From assembly GCA_015229045.1 (NCBI GenBank), contig JADGCJ010000009.1:1-30346 (forward strand): DNA of 30,346 bases, in the 5' to 3' direction. Within the stretch, counting starts at the first letter, position 1. Every line of letters begins with the position of its first letter. This stretch comes from Magnetococcales bacterium. GTDB taxonomy: Bacteria; Pseudomonadota; Magnetococcia; Magnetococcales; DC0425bin3. Under the pieces are notes generated by a model. It was not told the DNA's origin. It saw only the letters and a program-made list of their open reading frames with translations, and did not search any database. The position numbers and the translations under genes were made by a program. Below are positions 1 through 7,544 of this stretch, piece after piece.

Positions 1-55
1 AAGGGATCCACAACAATTACTTCTGGAAGCACCAATTTCAATCAAAATAGTTGGT
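1..55. repeat. Inverted copy of LamG gene segment at window edge
   Basis: Bases 1-55 are the exact reverse complement of bases 778-832, which lie inside the LamG-pilin gene. Identity stops abruptly at base 56. The same segment therefore occurs twice in opposite orientation, about 720 bp apart, and the first copy starts at the very first base of the window. The junction falls on a short shared sequence (accaac on the minus strand). This is the pattern of a chimeric inverted join at a contig end, such as template switching during whole-genome amplification, although a real small inversion is possible. Confidence 0.9.
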
Positions 56-232
56 CTCCTCGTTGTTCTCCCGCATTTTTTCGTTGTTTTCCTGTATGAT
101 CCGTCTGGTCTCCTGGAGGTCGTGATCCAATTCCTTGGACCTGGCCTCTGCCCTGGCCTCGGATTCCTTGAACAGCCGGTTGGTCTCCTCGAACAGTTTC
201 CAGATATCATCGATGGTGTGGGTTTGCGACAT
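38..232 (-). CDS. 5' fragment of coiled-coil protein, cut by inverted junction
   Basis: The start ATG at 232 has a good ribosome-binding site (GGGAGGAAGCCC before the ATG). The 64-residue reading frame begins MSQTHTIDDIWKLFEETNRL and continues as a highly charged helix rich in Glu, Arg and Asn with ETN/ETR spacing, which predicts a coiled coil. It resembles the N-terminal half of the gene at 18167-19120, where such a coil is followed by a PD-(D/E)XK nuclease-like domain. Only 232 down to about 56 is native. The last six residues and the stop come from the inverted LamG segment at 1-55. The real gene almost certainly continues beyond this join with the nuclease-like domain, which is missing here. 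Function is unknown; these proteins are common in some proteobacterial genomes as multicopy accessory genes. Confidence 0.6.
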   Translation of the reverse strand: MSQTHTIDDIWKLFEETNRLFKESEARAEARSKELDHDLQETRRIIQENNEKMRENNEETNYFD

Positions 233-314
233 GGGCTTCCTCCCAAAGGCAGGCGATAACGGTCACAGGGTACCAGAAATCCCCCCGCTCGGGGACCATA
301 CGTTGGCAACGTGG

Positions 315-417
315 CAGCACCATCCGCCATACATCCTGGCAACTCCGGCACCTCGGCAATGAATGCGTTGTCCTCGTCGCTCCAAGAGAGAATGATCGCG
401 TAGCGGGTCATCTTCAT
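315..417 (-). pseudogene. Truncated HicB-like antitoxin
   Basis: Reading from ATG 417 on the minus strand gives about 33 residues beginning MKMTRYAIILSWSDEDNAFI and continuing through AEVPELPGC and MADGA. This is the conserved N-terminal half of HicB-family antitoxins (a beta-strand, then a D/E-D-x-x-F-x-A-E-V-P-E-L-P-G-C motif). A GGGGA ribosome-binding site lies before the ATG. After MADGA the family normally continues with a helix of the type T-x-E-E-A-L. Here the frame turns into proline-rich sequence and reads on out of frame through the next gene's leader, so the gene is truncated or frameshifted. No HicA toxin is recognisable between 418 and 517. It is best read as the remnant of a decayed toxin-antitoxin locus. 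Confidence 0.6.
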
Positions 418-517
418 GTTTCCCCAAGGATCCTTGCCTTACCACGAAACAGGCCGCTTCGCACTCAAACCATATCACCCGTTTTCCGTTGACAAGTCCC
501 ATACCGTGTCAAGCCCA

Positions 518-2038
518 TCAAGGAGACGCTGCGTTCTGGGTGGTATAGAGGGTATTTACCTGGGTTGAGTTAAGCACCACCGAATAGATAATCAGATCAT
601 CCAGACGGCCTTTCCAATTATTGCTGACAGCCGCACCAGTACTGACAAAACCGAGCGTCAGACCATTGGTGGCAATGGCCATGCTGCCGGTGGCGGAAGT
701 ATTCGATCCAGTTGCCGTCCCGTTGATATAGAGACTTGCAGTGCCGCTGGAACCATCCCTTGTGAGAACCACATGATACCAACTATTTTGATTGAAATTG
801 GTGCTTCCAGAAGTAATTGTTGTGGATCCCTTGATTGTGACTGTGAGAGGTTGGTTGTTTCCATTGGCATTTCTGGAGATATTAAATTGATTGCTTGACG
901 AGCCGTAACCACTAATCAAAGTGCCAGAAGAGTTCGATGTAGGATAAGCCCAGAACGAGATAGAGAATGTACCGTTGGCAACACTGTTCAATGTGGCTTC
1001 TGGAAGTACGACACCGTTATTTGTGGAGCCGCTATTGGCGAAGTCCATCGCTTTGCTGGTGGTTGCGAAGCGATTGGCGACCAGCGTCGGAACAGCGATC
1101 GTCTGACCAGACAACGGGGTGGTAAACGAACCGCTGTTATTGTTTCCGGAACTGTCACAAATTTTGTCCCCAGTGGCGGTCAGCGGCGTATCTTCCAGTT
1201 TGTAAAAGGCAACCATCTGACCAGTTGAAAGGGGATCAGATACGGTGGATCCACTACAGGAACAACCACTTGGAAACAGACGAGTCATGAGCGCCTTGAA
1301 GGGAGCCGTGTGAGTGGCATCAGCCGCATAGTTGCGATCAAAATTGGAATCGATAACACGGTCGTCGTAAGTGCTATTGGTAACCCGGGAAGGGTAATCA
1401 TACCTCACGGTCAATGTCTCGTTATTGCCGTCCAAAAGTCCGTTGGTGTTATTTCCATTCGCGTCCTTGGGGCCTGGACTGACCACAACAAAGGGGACAT
1501 TGACACCGTTGGCTCCGGCGCTATCGACTTCGCTCAGGCGCGTCGCCACATTCGGGATGGTGGCGCTGTTGAGGGCGCTACAAAAGGTGCTGCTTGTATG
1601 GGTGGTTGCTGTGAGATCAGCCGTCGTGGCAGCCGTGCTGCCTATGGTGTCCACATAGGTTGCGTAACGATAAGGATTGCCGTAGGAATCGTTGGCAGAG
1701 GACAATCCAAGGGTCCGATAGGGAATTTTGCCTGAAGGATTCGTCGTGCTGGTCAAAGGACAAACTTCCAGGCCACTGCCGTTGGTATCCGGGCAAGGGA
1801 GCCGACGGTTGGCAGCTGCAAATCCCTCAATTGCATTCCGAACCTCCAGAATGACCTTCTCATTCGCCGTCGCCTTGTCCCGGTTGACCAAACCCGACAT
1901 GCGGGGCAAGGACGTGGCAATGACGGACCCCAGGGCCACCATGCCAAAGGAGACCCACAACAACATGCTGCCCGCCGCCGGATGGCGTATAGCGGACGCA
2001 ACACGTGCAACAACCCTGGCAGAAGATGTCTTTTCCAT
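518..2038 (-). CDS. Pilin-like secreted protein with C-terminal LamG domain
   Basis: A 506-residue protein. Residues about 18-45 form one hydrophobic segment (PAAGSMLLWVSFGMVALGSV) like the N-terminal helix of type IV pilins and pseudopilins. The amphipathic stretch that follows (AIEGFAAANRRLPCPDTNG) is typical of prepilin-like proteins in proteobacteria. The middle (about 60-255) is rich in Asn, Thr and Ser, with YGNPYRY. From about 265 to 500 there is a concanavalin/LamG-type jelly roll, with AFYKLED, SISFWAYPTS, WYHVVLTRDG, LYINGT and RLDDLIIYS as successive conserved strands. LamG domains bind carbohydrate or protein ligands, so a surface or pilus-tip adhesin is likely. The canonical Glu5 of the pilin cleavage site is not evident, so processing by prepilin peptidase is uncertain. 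The start ATG 2038 is preceded by GAGGAA. Segment 778-832 is duplicated in inverse at the window edge. Confidence 0.75.
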   Translation of the reverse strand: MEKTSSARVVARVASAIRHPAAGSMLLWVSFGMVALGSVIATSLPRMSGLVNRDKATANEKVILEVRNAIEGFAAANRRLPCPDTNGSGLEVCPLTSTTNPSGKIPYRTLGLSSANDSYGNPYRYATYVDTIGSTAATTADLTATTHTSSTFCSALNSATIPNVATRLSEVDSAGANGVNVPFVVVSPGPKDANGNNTNGLLDGNNETLTVRYDYPSRVTNSTYDDRVIDSNFDRNYAADATHTAPFKALMTRLFPSGCSCSGSTVSDPLSTGQMVAFYKLEDTPLTATGDKICDSSGNNNSGSFTTPLSGQTIAVPTLVANRFATTSKAMDFANSGSTNNGVVLPEATLNSVANGTFSISFWAYPTSNSSGTLISGYGSSSNQFNISRNANGNNQPLTVTIKGSTTITSGSTNFNQNSWYHVVLTRDGSSGTASLYINGTATGSNTSATGSMAIATNGLTLGFVSTGAAVSNNWKGRLDDLIIYSVVLNSTQVNTLYTTQNAASP

Positions 2039-2195
2039 AGGACTATTCGATTCCTCAACTCAAGGGAGACAAAGCAGTATCGAGCGGACCTTGATGGGGC
2101 CAACCCCGTTTTACAGAAAAACAGCGTACTCTCACGCCAGGATAAATGATTTTCCGACAAAAATAAGCAAAAAAATGCGCACAAGTCCAGCGAGA

Positions 2196-3251
2196 TCACA
2201 CCGGACCCAGGGAACGCAACGCCATCAGCAACGCCTTGAAATCCTCGGGCAGGGGGGAGTCGTACTCCAGGCGCTCGCCGGTGACGGGGTGGGTCAAGCC
2301 CAGGGTGGTGGCATGCAGGGCCTGCCGGGCAAAGGAGGTGACCGTGTGTTGCACCCCCTCCGGCCAGTGGCGGGGCGGCTGAAAAGGGCGACCATAGACC
2401 GGATCCCCGAGCAGAGGATGACCGATGTGTGTCAAATGAACCCGAATCTGGTGGGTCCGCCCTGTCTCCAGGCGACAGGCGATCAGGGCACAACCTGGCA
2501 GCTTTTCCAGCACCGTGTAATGGGTGATCGCCACCCGGCCATGGTGGGTTGTCACGGCCATGCGGGTGCGCTGCGTCGGATGACGACCAATCGGCGCATC
2601 GACCGTGCCCTCCATCCGGGCGGGATGCCCCTTGACCAGCGCCAGATAGCGCCGCGATACCGTATGCTCGGCAAACTGCTGCGCCAGATGCGCATGCACG
2701 GCATCGCTCTTGGCCACCACAAGCAGACCGCTGGTATCCTTGTCCAATCGATGCACAATCCCCGGACGAAACACCCCACCAACGCCGGAAAGACCTGACC
2801 CCTCCGCGCTGAATCCGGCCTGCCCCCCGGCTCCACCCCCACCGCAATGGTGCAACAAGGCATTGACCAGGGTTCCCTGTGAATTGCCAGCCCCCGGATG
2901 CACCACCAGCCCCGCCGCCTTGTCGATGACGAGCAGGTGCGCATCCTCGTAGCGAATGACCAGGGGGATCTCCTGCGGCAGCGCCGTGACGGGTTCCGGC
3001 TCGGGGAGGTCGATCCGATAGCGCTCCCCCGCGTGAACCCTGGCATCGGCGTCGAGGAGAGGCTCGCCAGCGCAGGCGGGTGCAGCAGCAGCGGCACAGC
3101 GCCGAATGGCTCCCTGCTTGATGAGCCGTTGAACGGCACTGCGACTCATCGTATGGTCGCAGGTGGCCAGGGCCTGATCCACCCTCGCTCCGGCAAGGGC
3201 CTCCGGGATCACGACAATCCGGCTACGAACGGGAGAGGTATCGACATCCAT
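2196..3251 (-). CDS. rluD: RluD-type 23S rRNA pseudouridine synthase
   Basis: Converts uridines of large-subunit rRNA to pseudouridine. The protein (351 residues from ATG 3251) starts with an S4 RNA-binding domain (VDQALATCDHTMSRSAVQRL), followed by the RluA/RluD catalytic domain. The signature HRLDKDTSGLLVVAK contains the catalytic Asp, and later motifs ETGRTHQIRVHL and GHPLLGDPVYG are also present. A glycine-rich insert (CGGGGAGGQAGFSAEG) sits just before the catalytic motif. Upstream in-frame ATGs at 3275 and 3311 exist. None of the three has a strong ribosome-binding site; 3251 is chosen because it gives the usual family N-terminus. With that start the gene begins inside, and opposite to, the start codon of the divergent gene at 3250. 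The exact RluA/C/D specificity is inferred from the S4 domain and length. Confidence 0.88.
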   Translation of the reverse strand: MDVDTSPVRSRIVVIPEALAGARVDQALATCDHTMSRSAVQRLIKQGAIRRCAAAAAPACAGEPLLDADARVHAGERYRIDLPEPEPVTALPQEIPLVIRYEDAHLLVIDKAAGLVVHPGAGNSQGTLVNALLHHCGGGGAGGQAGFSAEGSGLSGVGGVFRPGIVHRLDKDTSGLLVVAKSDAVHAHLAQQFAEHTVSRRYLALVKGHPARMEGTVDAPIGRHPTQRTRMAVTTHHGRVAITHYTVLEKLPGCALIACRLETGRTHQIRVHLTHIGHPLLGDPVYGRPFQPPRHWPEGVQHTVTSFARQALHATTLGLTHPVTGERLEYDSPLPEDFKALLMALRSLGPV

Positions 3252-3579
3252 GCGCGTGTTGAAAGGTTTCGTCATCCTGGGTGGGGTGTTGTTGCTGGCC
3301 GGCTTTGCCATTCTGCTCTACCGGGTCATCGAGCGTGGCTGGAACTCTCCCCGATCCCCCTCACCCCTGACCGAATCCAGCCCACCCTCCCCGCTCGCCC
3401 TGCCACCCGGCGGCAGGATCACCGCCTTGACCAGTTGGGGCAACGGCATCGCCCTGCTCGTGGAGAGCGGCCAAGGGGAACAGGAGATCTGGGGCATCGA
3501 TGCCCAGGGCACCTTGAAGCGACAGTTGCGCTTTCAACGCGAAACGGAACCAGGCGTCAAGACGCCGAAGCCAAGATAA
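3250..3579 (+). CDS. Small single-pass membrane protein (DUF6476-like)
   Basis: A 109-residue protein with one N-terminal transmembrane helix (FVILGGVLLLAGFAILLYRV, residues 7-26). After it come a proline/serine-rich linker (about 33-53) and a small beta-rich tail, GRITALTSWGNGIALLVES then EQEIWGIDAQGTL. Alphaproteobacteria often carry a short membrane protein of this plan next to an RluA/RluD gene; from memory it matches the DUF6476 type, which was not checked. GAGAGG lies about 12 bases before ATG 3250. The 5' end overlaps the divergent rluD start, and the 3' end overlaps the convergent ubiG by 46 bases. It is probably anchored in the inner membrane with a periplasmic domain; its role is unknown. 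Confidence 0.6.
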   Translation: MRVLKGFVILGGVLLLAGFAILLYRVIERGWNSPRSPSPLTESSPPSPLALPPGGRITALTSWGNGIALLVESGQGEQEIWGIDAQGTLKRQLRFQRETEPGVKTPKPR

Positions 3580-4265
3580 TTGACGCTCGGATCGCGGGTG
3601 ATCTCCCACTGATCGCGCCAGGGAGTATAACTCAGACCGGCAATATCCTGCACCCGAATGCCGACCGGGCGCAGCCAGTTGGACAGCTCCGAGGGCCGGA
3701 TGAACCGGCTGTAGTCGTGCGTTCCACGCGGCAGCCAGCGCAGCACATATTCGGCCCCGGCGATGGCCAGCAACCACGCCTGCAAGGTGCGATTCAAGGT
3801 CGAGAAGAACAAAAGCCCCCCCGGTTTGAGCAGGAGCGCACACTCGCGCAAAAATTTTGGCGGGTCGGAGACATGCTCCAACACCTCCATGGCCATGACG
3901 GCATCGAAGGAGGCTGGCGCGATCCGGGCCAGCTCACCGGCGGATTGCAGCCGGTAATCCACCCGCGATCCACTCTCTTTTTGGTGCGCCTTGGCCACGC
4001 CGATGATCTTGTCCGAACGGTCGATGGCCACCACCGAGGCCCCGAGTTGATCCAGCCCTTCCGCCAGAATGCCCCCGCCACAACCAATATCGAGCAGATG
4101 CAGTTTTGACATGTCAGGGAAGCCGTTATGGGCCAACTGCTCTTCGATATAGCGTGTGCGCGGCGGATTGATCCGGTGCAGGGGCTTGAAGCGGCCATCG
4201 GGATCCCACCACTCGTGGGCCATGGCGTCGAACTTGCTGATTTCTGAAGGATCGTCCGTGGACAT
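3534..4265 (-). CDS. ubiG: Ubiquinone biosynthesis O-methyltransferase UbiG
   Basis: SAM-dependent enzyme that performs the two O-methylations of ubiquinone synthesis. The 243-residue protein begins MSTDDPSEISKFDAMAHEWW, and the segment EWWDPDGRFKPLHRINPPR is diagnostic of UbiG/Coq3. The SAM motif I is LLDIGCGGGILAEGL, followed by VVAIDRSD, AMEVLEHVSDP and LLKPGGLLFFSTLNRT. The C-terminal part (RFIRPSELSNWL, GLSYTPW, VNYLGF) also fits. ATG 4265 is preceded by GGGAGAG, which supports it over the in-frame start 66 bases upstream. The length matches the family. The stop lies inside the 3' end of the convergent membrane-protein gene. The gene shows that the host makes ubiquinone, the substrate needed by RquA at 24871-25635. 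Confidence 0.93.
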   Translation of the reverse strand: MSTDDPSEISKFDAMAHEWWDPDGRFKPLHRINPPRTRYIEEQLAHNGFPDMSKLHLLDIGCGGGILAEGLDQLGASVVAIDRSDKIIGVAKAHQKESGSRVDYRLQSAGELARIAPASFDAVMAMEVLEHVSDPPKFLRECALLLKPGGLLFFSTLNRTLQAWLLAIAGAEYVLRWLPRGTHDYSRFIRPSELSNWLRPVGIRVQDIAGLSYTPWRDQWEITRDPSVNYLGFGVLTPGSVSR

Positions 4266-4367
4266 GGTCTCTCCCGACTGGACGGTTGATGCTGGTCTCG
4301 ACCTCGGCATGCATGTTGCTTGTTCACCCATGACCGAGGGGTCGAGACGTCAAAAAGTGACGGCGAA

Positions 4368-4417
4368 GATCCGGTGCCGTAGGGCACCGGATCCCCGAAA
4401 GTGCCGCAGGGCATTTC
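4368..4417. repeat. Tandem hairpins between ubiG and amidase gene
   Basis: Two adjacent stem-loops of similar design lie in the divergent gap. The first (4368-4393) has a perfect 11-bp stem, gatccggtgcc / ggcaccggatc, with loop gtag. The second (4397-4417) pairs gaaa-tgcc with ggca-tttc, with one bulged G and loop gcag. Related fragments (atcccc, gcagggcccc) follow to about 4440. Both flanking genes read away from here, so a terminator role for them is unlikely. It looks like a REP-type palindromic repeat or a structured 5' leader. Confidence 0.6.
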
Positions 4418-4497
4418 CCGATCCCCGACGCAGGGCCCCAGAGTAGCACGATCCTCTGGGGAGGGGGAGTCAAGATATGTGCCGATGGAGGGATGAA

Positions 4498-5322
4498 ATG
4501 AGGCTGGAACGTCGCAGTTTTCTCAAGACGGTGGCCCTGTCAGCTGGCAGTCTCATGCTGCCTGTCTCCCTGGCTCAGGCCATGACACCCATGAAAAGGG
4601 TCAACGCCAAAAGCGGCCGCCAGTCGGTGGTGGTCATCGACCCCGGCCATGGCGGGGAAGACCCCGGCGCCATCGGTGCCGAGGGAACCCAGGAAAAAGA
4701 CGTGGTGCTGACCGTCGCCAAAAAGCTCGCCGACCGGATCAACCGCACCCCTGGCTTCCGCGCCTATCTCACCCGGTCGGGTGATTACTTCGTGTCGCTC
4801 AACAAACGGGTCTCCACCGCCCGCCACTACAGCCCCGACCTCTTCATGAGCCTGCATGCCGACGCCTTTCGTATTCCTTCGGCACGGGGTGCATCGGTCT
4901 ATTGCCTGTCGGAGCGGGGCATGTCCACCCCGGATCGGGCCATCAAGGCCCTGGTGCGGCGGGAGAACAGCGCCGACCTGATCGGCGGCGTCAACCTGCG
5001 GGAAGATGTCGAGCCGGAAGTAGCCGAGATGCTCATGGACCTCGCCCAGCGCGACTCCCTGAACCGCGCCCTGCTGCTCGGACAAAACATCCTGGGCAGC
5101 CTGCAAAACGTCGGTCGCATGAAACTCCACTACAAGAGCGTCAAGCAGGCCGGTTTTGCGGTGTTGAAGGCGCCTGACATCCCTTCCGTACTCGTCGAGA
5201 TGGCTTTCCTGAGCAACCCCAAAGAGGAAGAGCTGATGCGCGACACCGCCTTCCAGGAGACCCTGGCCGATGCTCTGTTGAGCGGTACCCGCCGCTACTT
5301 TCAATACTCGCATCGGGTCTAA
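4498..5322 (+). CDS. Tat-exported N-acetylmuramoyl-L-alanine amidase (AmiC-like)
   Basis: Zinc amidase that cuts the amide bond between N-acetylmuramic acid and L-alanine in peptidoglycan, acting in the periplasm, usually at cell separation. The 274-residue protein begins MRLERRSFLKTVALSAGSLM, a clear twin-arginine signal (RRSFLK plus a hydrophobic stretch ending at SLAQA). The catalytic Amidase_3 domain shows zinc ligands H51 (IDPGHGGEDPG), E66 (GTQEKDVVL) and H120 (FMSLHADA), and the catalytic glutamate E234 (VLVEMAFLSN). GGAGGGATGAA before ATG 4498 selects this start over an ATG 21 bases upstream. An insert of about 50 residues (DRAIKALVRRENSADLIGG onward) is the position of the regulatory helix known in AmiB/AmiC. 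There is no N-terminal AMIN domain, so it is shorter than E. coli AmiC. Confidence 0.9.
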   Translation: MRLERRSFLKTVALSAGSLMLPVSLAQAMTPMKRVNAKSGRQSVVVIDPGHGGEDPGAIGAEGTQEKDVVLTVAKKLADRINRTPGFRAYLTRSGDYFVSLNKRVSTARHYSPDLFMSLHADAFRIPSARGASVYCLSERGMSTPDRAIKALVRRENSADLIGGVNLREDVEPEVAEMLMDLAQRDSLNRALLLGQNILGSLQNVGRMKLHYKSVKQAGFAVLKAPDIPSVLVEMAFLSNPKEEELMRDTAFQETLADALLSGTRRYFQYSHRV

Positions 5323-5498
5323 ACCGCGTCTACTTCGAGACACGTAGTTTTTCTTGTTCGGAAAAAAATACGGGCATGTAAAGACTCTCTCGGGGCTTCG
5401 CCCCAAACCCCACTGGGGCTTCGCCCCAGACCCCACCAAGAGGAAGGGCACAGCCCTTCCTCCTGGACCTCCATCCCAGTCTTTCGATAGTTAAAAAA
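5323..5498. repeat. Dispersed intergenic repeat, copy A
   Basis: This copy shares most of its sequence, in the same order and orientation, with 7545-7690. The shared blocks are accgcgtctact, tttttcttgttcg followed by an A-tract, a ggcatg-aaagact block, cttcgccccaaacc, and a long block tcctggacctccatcccag with tcttt and agttaaaaaa. Copy A has an extra ggggcttcgcccca hairpin and an aaggaag-agccctt arm. It contains several small GC-rich hairpins (ggggc-ttc-gcccc, and aggaagggc paired with gcccttcct). It lies between the convergent amidase and propionyl-CoA synthetase genes, where it could also terminate transcription from both sides. Confidence 0.85.
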
Positions 5499-5536
5499 CT
5501 ACGCATCCCGGAATGGATTCGGTCTAGCAGGCCACC

Positions 5537-7417
5537 TCAGTGCGGATGAACCGCCTCGCGGATGACGTCCAGCATCTTCTTGTCCTCGATGGTCGGCAGA
5601 TCGCCCGGATCACGTCCCTCGGCGATGGCCAGGATCGCCCGGCGGATCACCTTGCCGGAGCGCGTCTTGGGCAGACCTGACACGATGTGCAGATACTTGG
5701 GCTTGGCAATCCCCCCGATCTGCCGCACCACGACGCTCTTCAGCTCCTCTTCCGTGGGTGGGGTGACGTTGCTCATCAGCACGACGAAGGCTTCGATCTC
5801 CTGCCCTTTCAGCTCATCCTTGATGCCCACCGCCGCCGCTTCGGCCACGCAGGGATGGGTGCAGAGCGCCTCTTCGACTTCGCGGGTACCCAGCCGATGA
5901 CCGGCGACATTGATCACGTCGTCATCCCGACCCATGATGAAATAGTAGCCGTCCTCATCGACCATGGCGTAATCGAAGGTGGCGTAATACAGCTCCTTGA
6001 AACGTGAAAAATAGGTCTCGACAAAGCGCTTGTCGTCGCCCCAGACGGTGGTCATGCATCCGGGCGGCAGGGGCGGCTTGATCATCAGGGAGCCTTTGGC
6101 ATTGGCGGGAACTTTTGCGCCGGTGTGTTCATCCATCAGCACGGTCTCGTAACCATAGGCCGGCACGGTTGGGGAACCAAATTTCAGATCCAACAAGCCA
6201 AGACCGGCAAAGTTGGTCAGGATGGGCCAGCCGGTCTCGGTCTGCCAATAGTTGTCGACGACGGAGCCGTGCAGGGCCTCGCTGACCCAGCGATGCGTCT
6301 CCTTGTCCAGGGGTTCGCCAGCCAGAAAGAGGGTGCGCAACGACGAAAGGTCATACTTGCGGATCCACTCGACGCCGGTTTTTTTCAACAGGCGGATGGC
6401 CGTGGGTGAGGTGAACATGCACTTGGCCTTGTAGTCGGCGACGAGAGACCACCAGATGCCCGGATCGGGGCGAATGGGGAGTCCTTCATAGAGGATGGTG
6501 GTCGCCCCGGTGAGCAGCGGCGCGTAGACGATATAGGAGTGCCCCACCACCCAGCCGATATCCGAACCCGTGAACATGACATCGCCCGGTTCGACCCCGT
6601 AGATGTGTTTCATCGACGCCCGCATGGCCACCTGATAGCCGCCGGTGTCTCTCTGCACCCCTTTGGGCCGACCCGTCGTGCCCGAGGTGTAGAGAATGTA
6701 GGAAGGGTGGGAGGACTCCACCCAGACCGGCGCCACCTCCTTGCCGAGATGATCCATGATGGCTTCGGCAAAATTGATCTCGCCCTCGATGGGACACTTT
6801 TCGGTGGCCAGGCCACGATCGATGACCAGCACCTTCGGTTTTGCCACCGTGACGGCGGCCAACCCTTCCCGCAGCAGGGGTTTATAGTGAGCGACCTTGC
6901 CGCCGCGCATGCCAGCGTCGGCGGTGATGACCAGTTTGGGTGCGGCGTCGTCGATGCGCGAAGCGAGGGCCAGGGAGGCGAATCCCCCGAACACCACCGA
7001 GTGGATGGCGCCGATGCGCACACAGGCCAGCATGGCCACCATCGCCTCGGGCACCATGGGCAGGTAGATCAACACCCGATCCCCCTTGCCGACACCCAAC
7101 GCCACCAGCAGGGAGGCCATCTCGTTGACCTGGCGATAGAGTTGGTTGTAGGTCATCTCCTCCCGCCGATCAACCTCGGTCGAGACCCAGACGATGGCCG
7201 TCTGTTCGCCGCGCTCTGCCCGGTGCCGGTCGACGGCATTGTAACAAATGTTGGTCAGACCATTGACGAACCACTTGGCGAAGGGGGGTTTACTGTAATC
7301 GAGGACCGAATCGAAGGGCCTGTTCCAGTCGACGAGGGTGGATTGCTCTCGCCAGAACCCTTCCCGATCCGTGATGGAACGACGATAGAACTCCTCATAT
7401 CTGGCTCGGTTATTCAT
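5537..7417 (-). CDS. prpE: Propionyl-CoA synthetase (PrpE-type acyl-CoA ligase)
   Basis: AMP-forming ligase that activates propionate, and probably also acetate, to its CoA ester. The 626-residue length matches PrpE (about 628) better than acetyl-CoA synthetase (about 650). Motifs in order: the N-terminal ACS domain (YEEFYRRSITDREGFW), the P-loop YTSGTTGRPKGVQRDTGGY with the RDTGGY extension typical of PrpE, DNYWQTETGWP (acetate enzymes have WWQTETG), GRDDDVINVAGHRLGT, and the catalytic lysine in PKTRSGKVIRR. That lysine motif is the usual acetylation control site. ATG 7417 is preceded by GAGGAG. The gene stands alone, flanked on both sides by copies of the same intergenic repeat. An AcuC-like deacylase gene lies at 23900-24862. 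Confidence 0.88.
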   Translation of the reverse strand: MNNRARYEEFYRRSITDREGFWREQSTLVDWNRPFDSVLDYSKPPFAKWFVNGLTNICYNAVDRHRAERGEQTAIVWVSTEVDRREEMTYNQLYRQVNEMASLLVALGVGKGDRVLIYLPMVPEAMVAMLACVRIGAIHSVVFGGFASLALASRIDDAAPKLVITADAGMRGGKVAHYKPLLREGLAAVTVAKPKVLVIDRGLATEKCPIEGEINFAEAIMDHLGKEVAPVWVESSHPSYILYTSGTTGRPKGVQRDTGGYQVAMRASMKHIYGVEPGDVMFTGSDIGWVVGHSYIVYAPLLTGATTILYEGLPIRPDPGIWWSLVADYKAKCMFTSPTAIRLLKKTGVEWIRKYDLSSLRTLFLAGEPLDKETHRWVSEALHGSVVDNYWQTETGWPILTNFAGLGLLDLKFGSPTVPAYGYETVLMDEHTGAKVPANAKGSLMIKPPLPPGCMTTVWGDDKRFVETYFSRFKELYYATFDYAMVDEDGYYFIMGRDDDVINVAGHRLGTREVEEALCTHPCVAEAAAVGIKDELKGQEIEAFVVLMSNVTPPTEEELKSVVVRQIGGIAKPKYLHIVSGLPKTRSGKVIRRAILAIAEGRDPGDLPTIEDKKMLDVIREAVHPH

Positions 7418-7478
7418 AGGATCTCACTCCTCTTTGGCAGCAAATGGCGACAGCGGGGCGACTTCGTAGTCCGTGCCG

Positions 7479-7507
7479 AATGTAACAAATCGCCCACATT
7501 TTGACAA
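7479..7507 (-). promoter_or_regulatory. Possible sigma-70 promoter of prpE
   Basis: On the minus strand TTGTCA (7507-7502) and TACATT (7484-7479) are separated by 17 bases, a fair match to -35/-10 boxes, about 62 bases before the prpE start. A small palindrome at 7496-7510 overlaps the -35 box and could be an operator. This rests on pattern only. Confidence 0.35.
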
Positions 7508-7544
7508 TGTCGCTCATGCCCAAAAGCAGGGCAATCGCATTTAG

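Noticed and set aside
1753..2847. Minus-strand open frame of 364 codons overlapping rluD and the pilin gene in another frame
   Set aside because: It crosses two real genes and their gap, and the translation is Arg/Ser/Gly/Pro-rich without motifs.
5390..5460. Simple two-way terminator between amidase and prpE
   Set aside because: The same hairpin block recurs at 7600-7660 between divergent genes, so a dispersed repeat explains it better, although it may still terminate transcription here.
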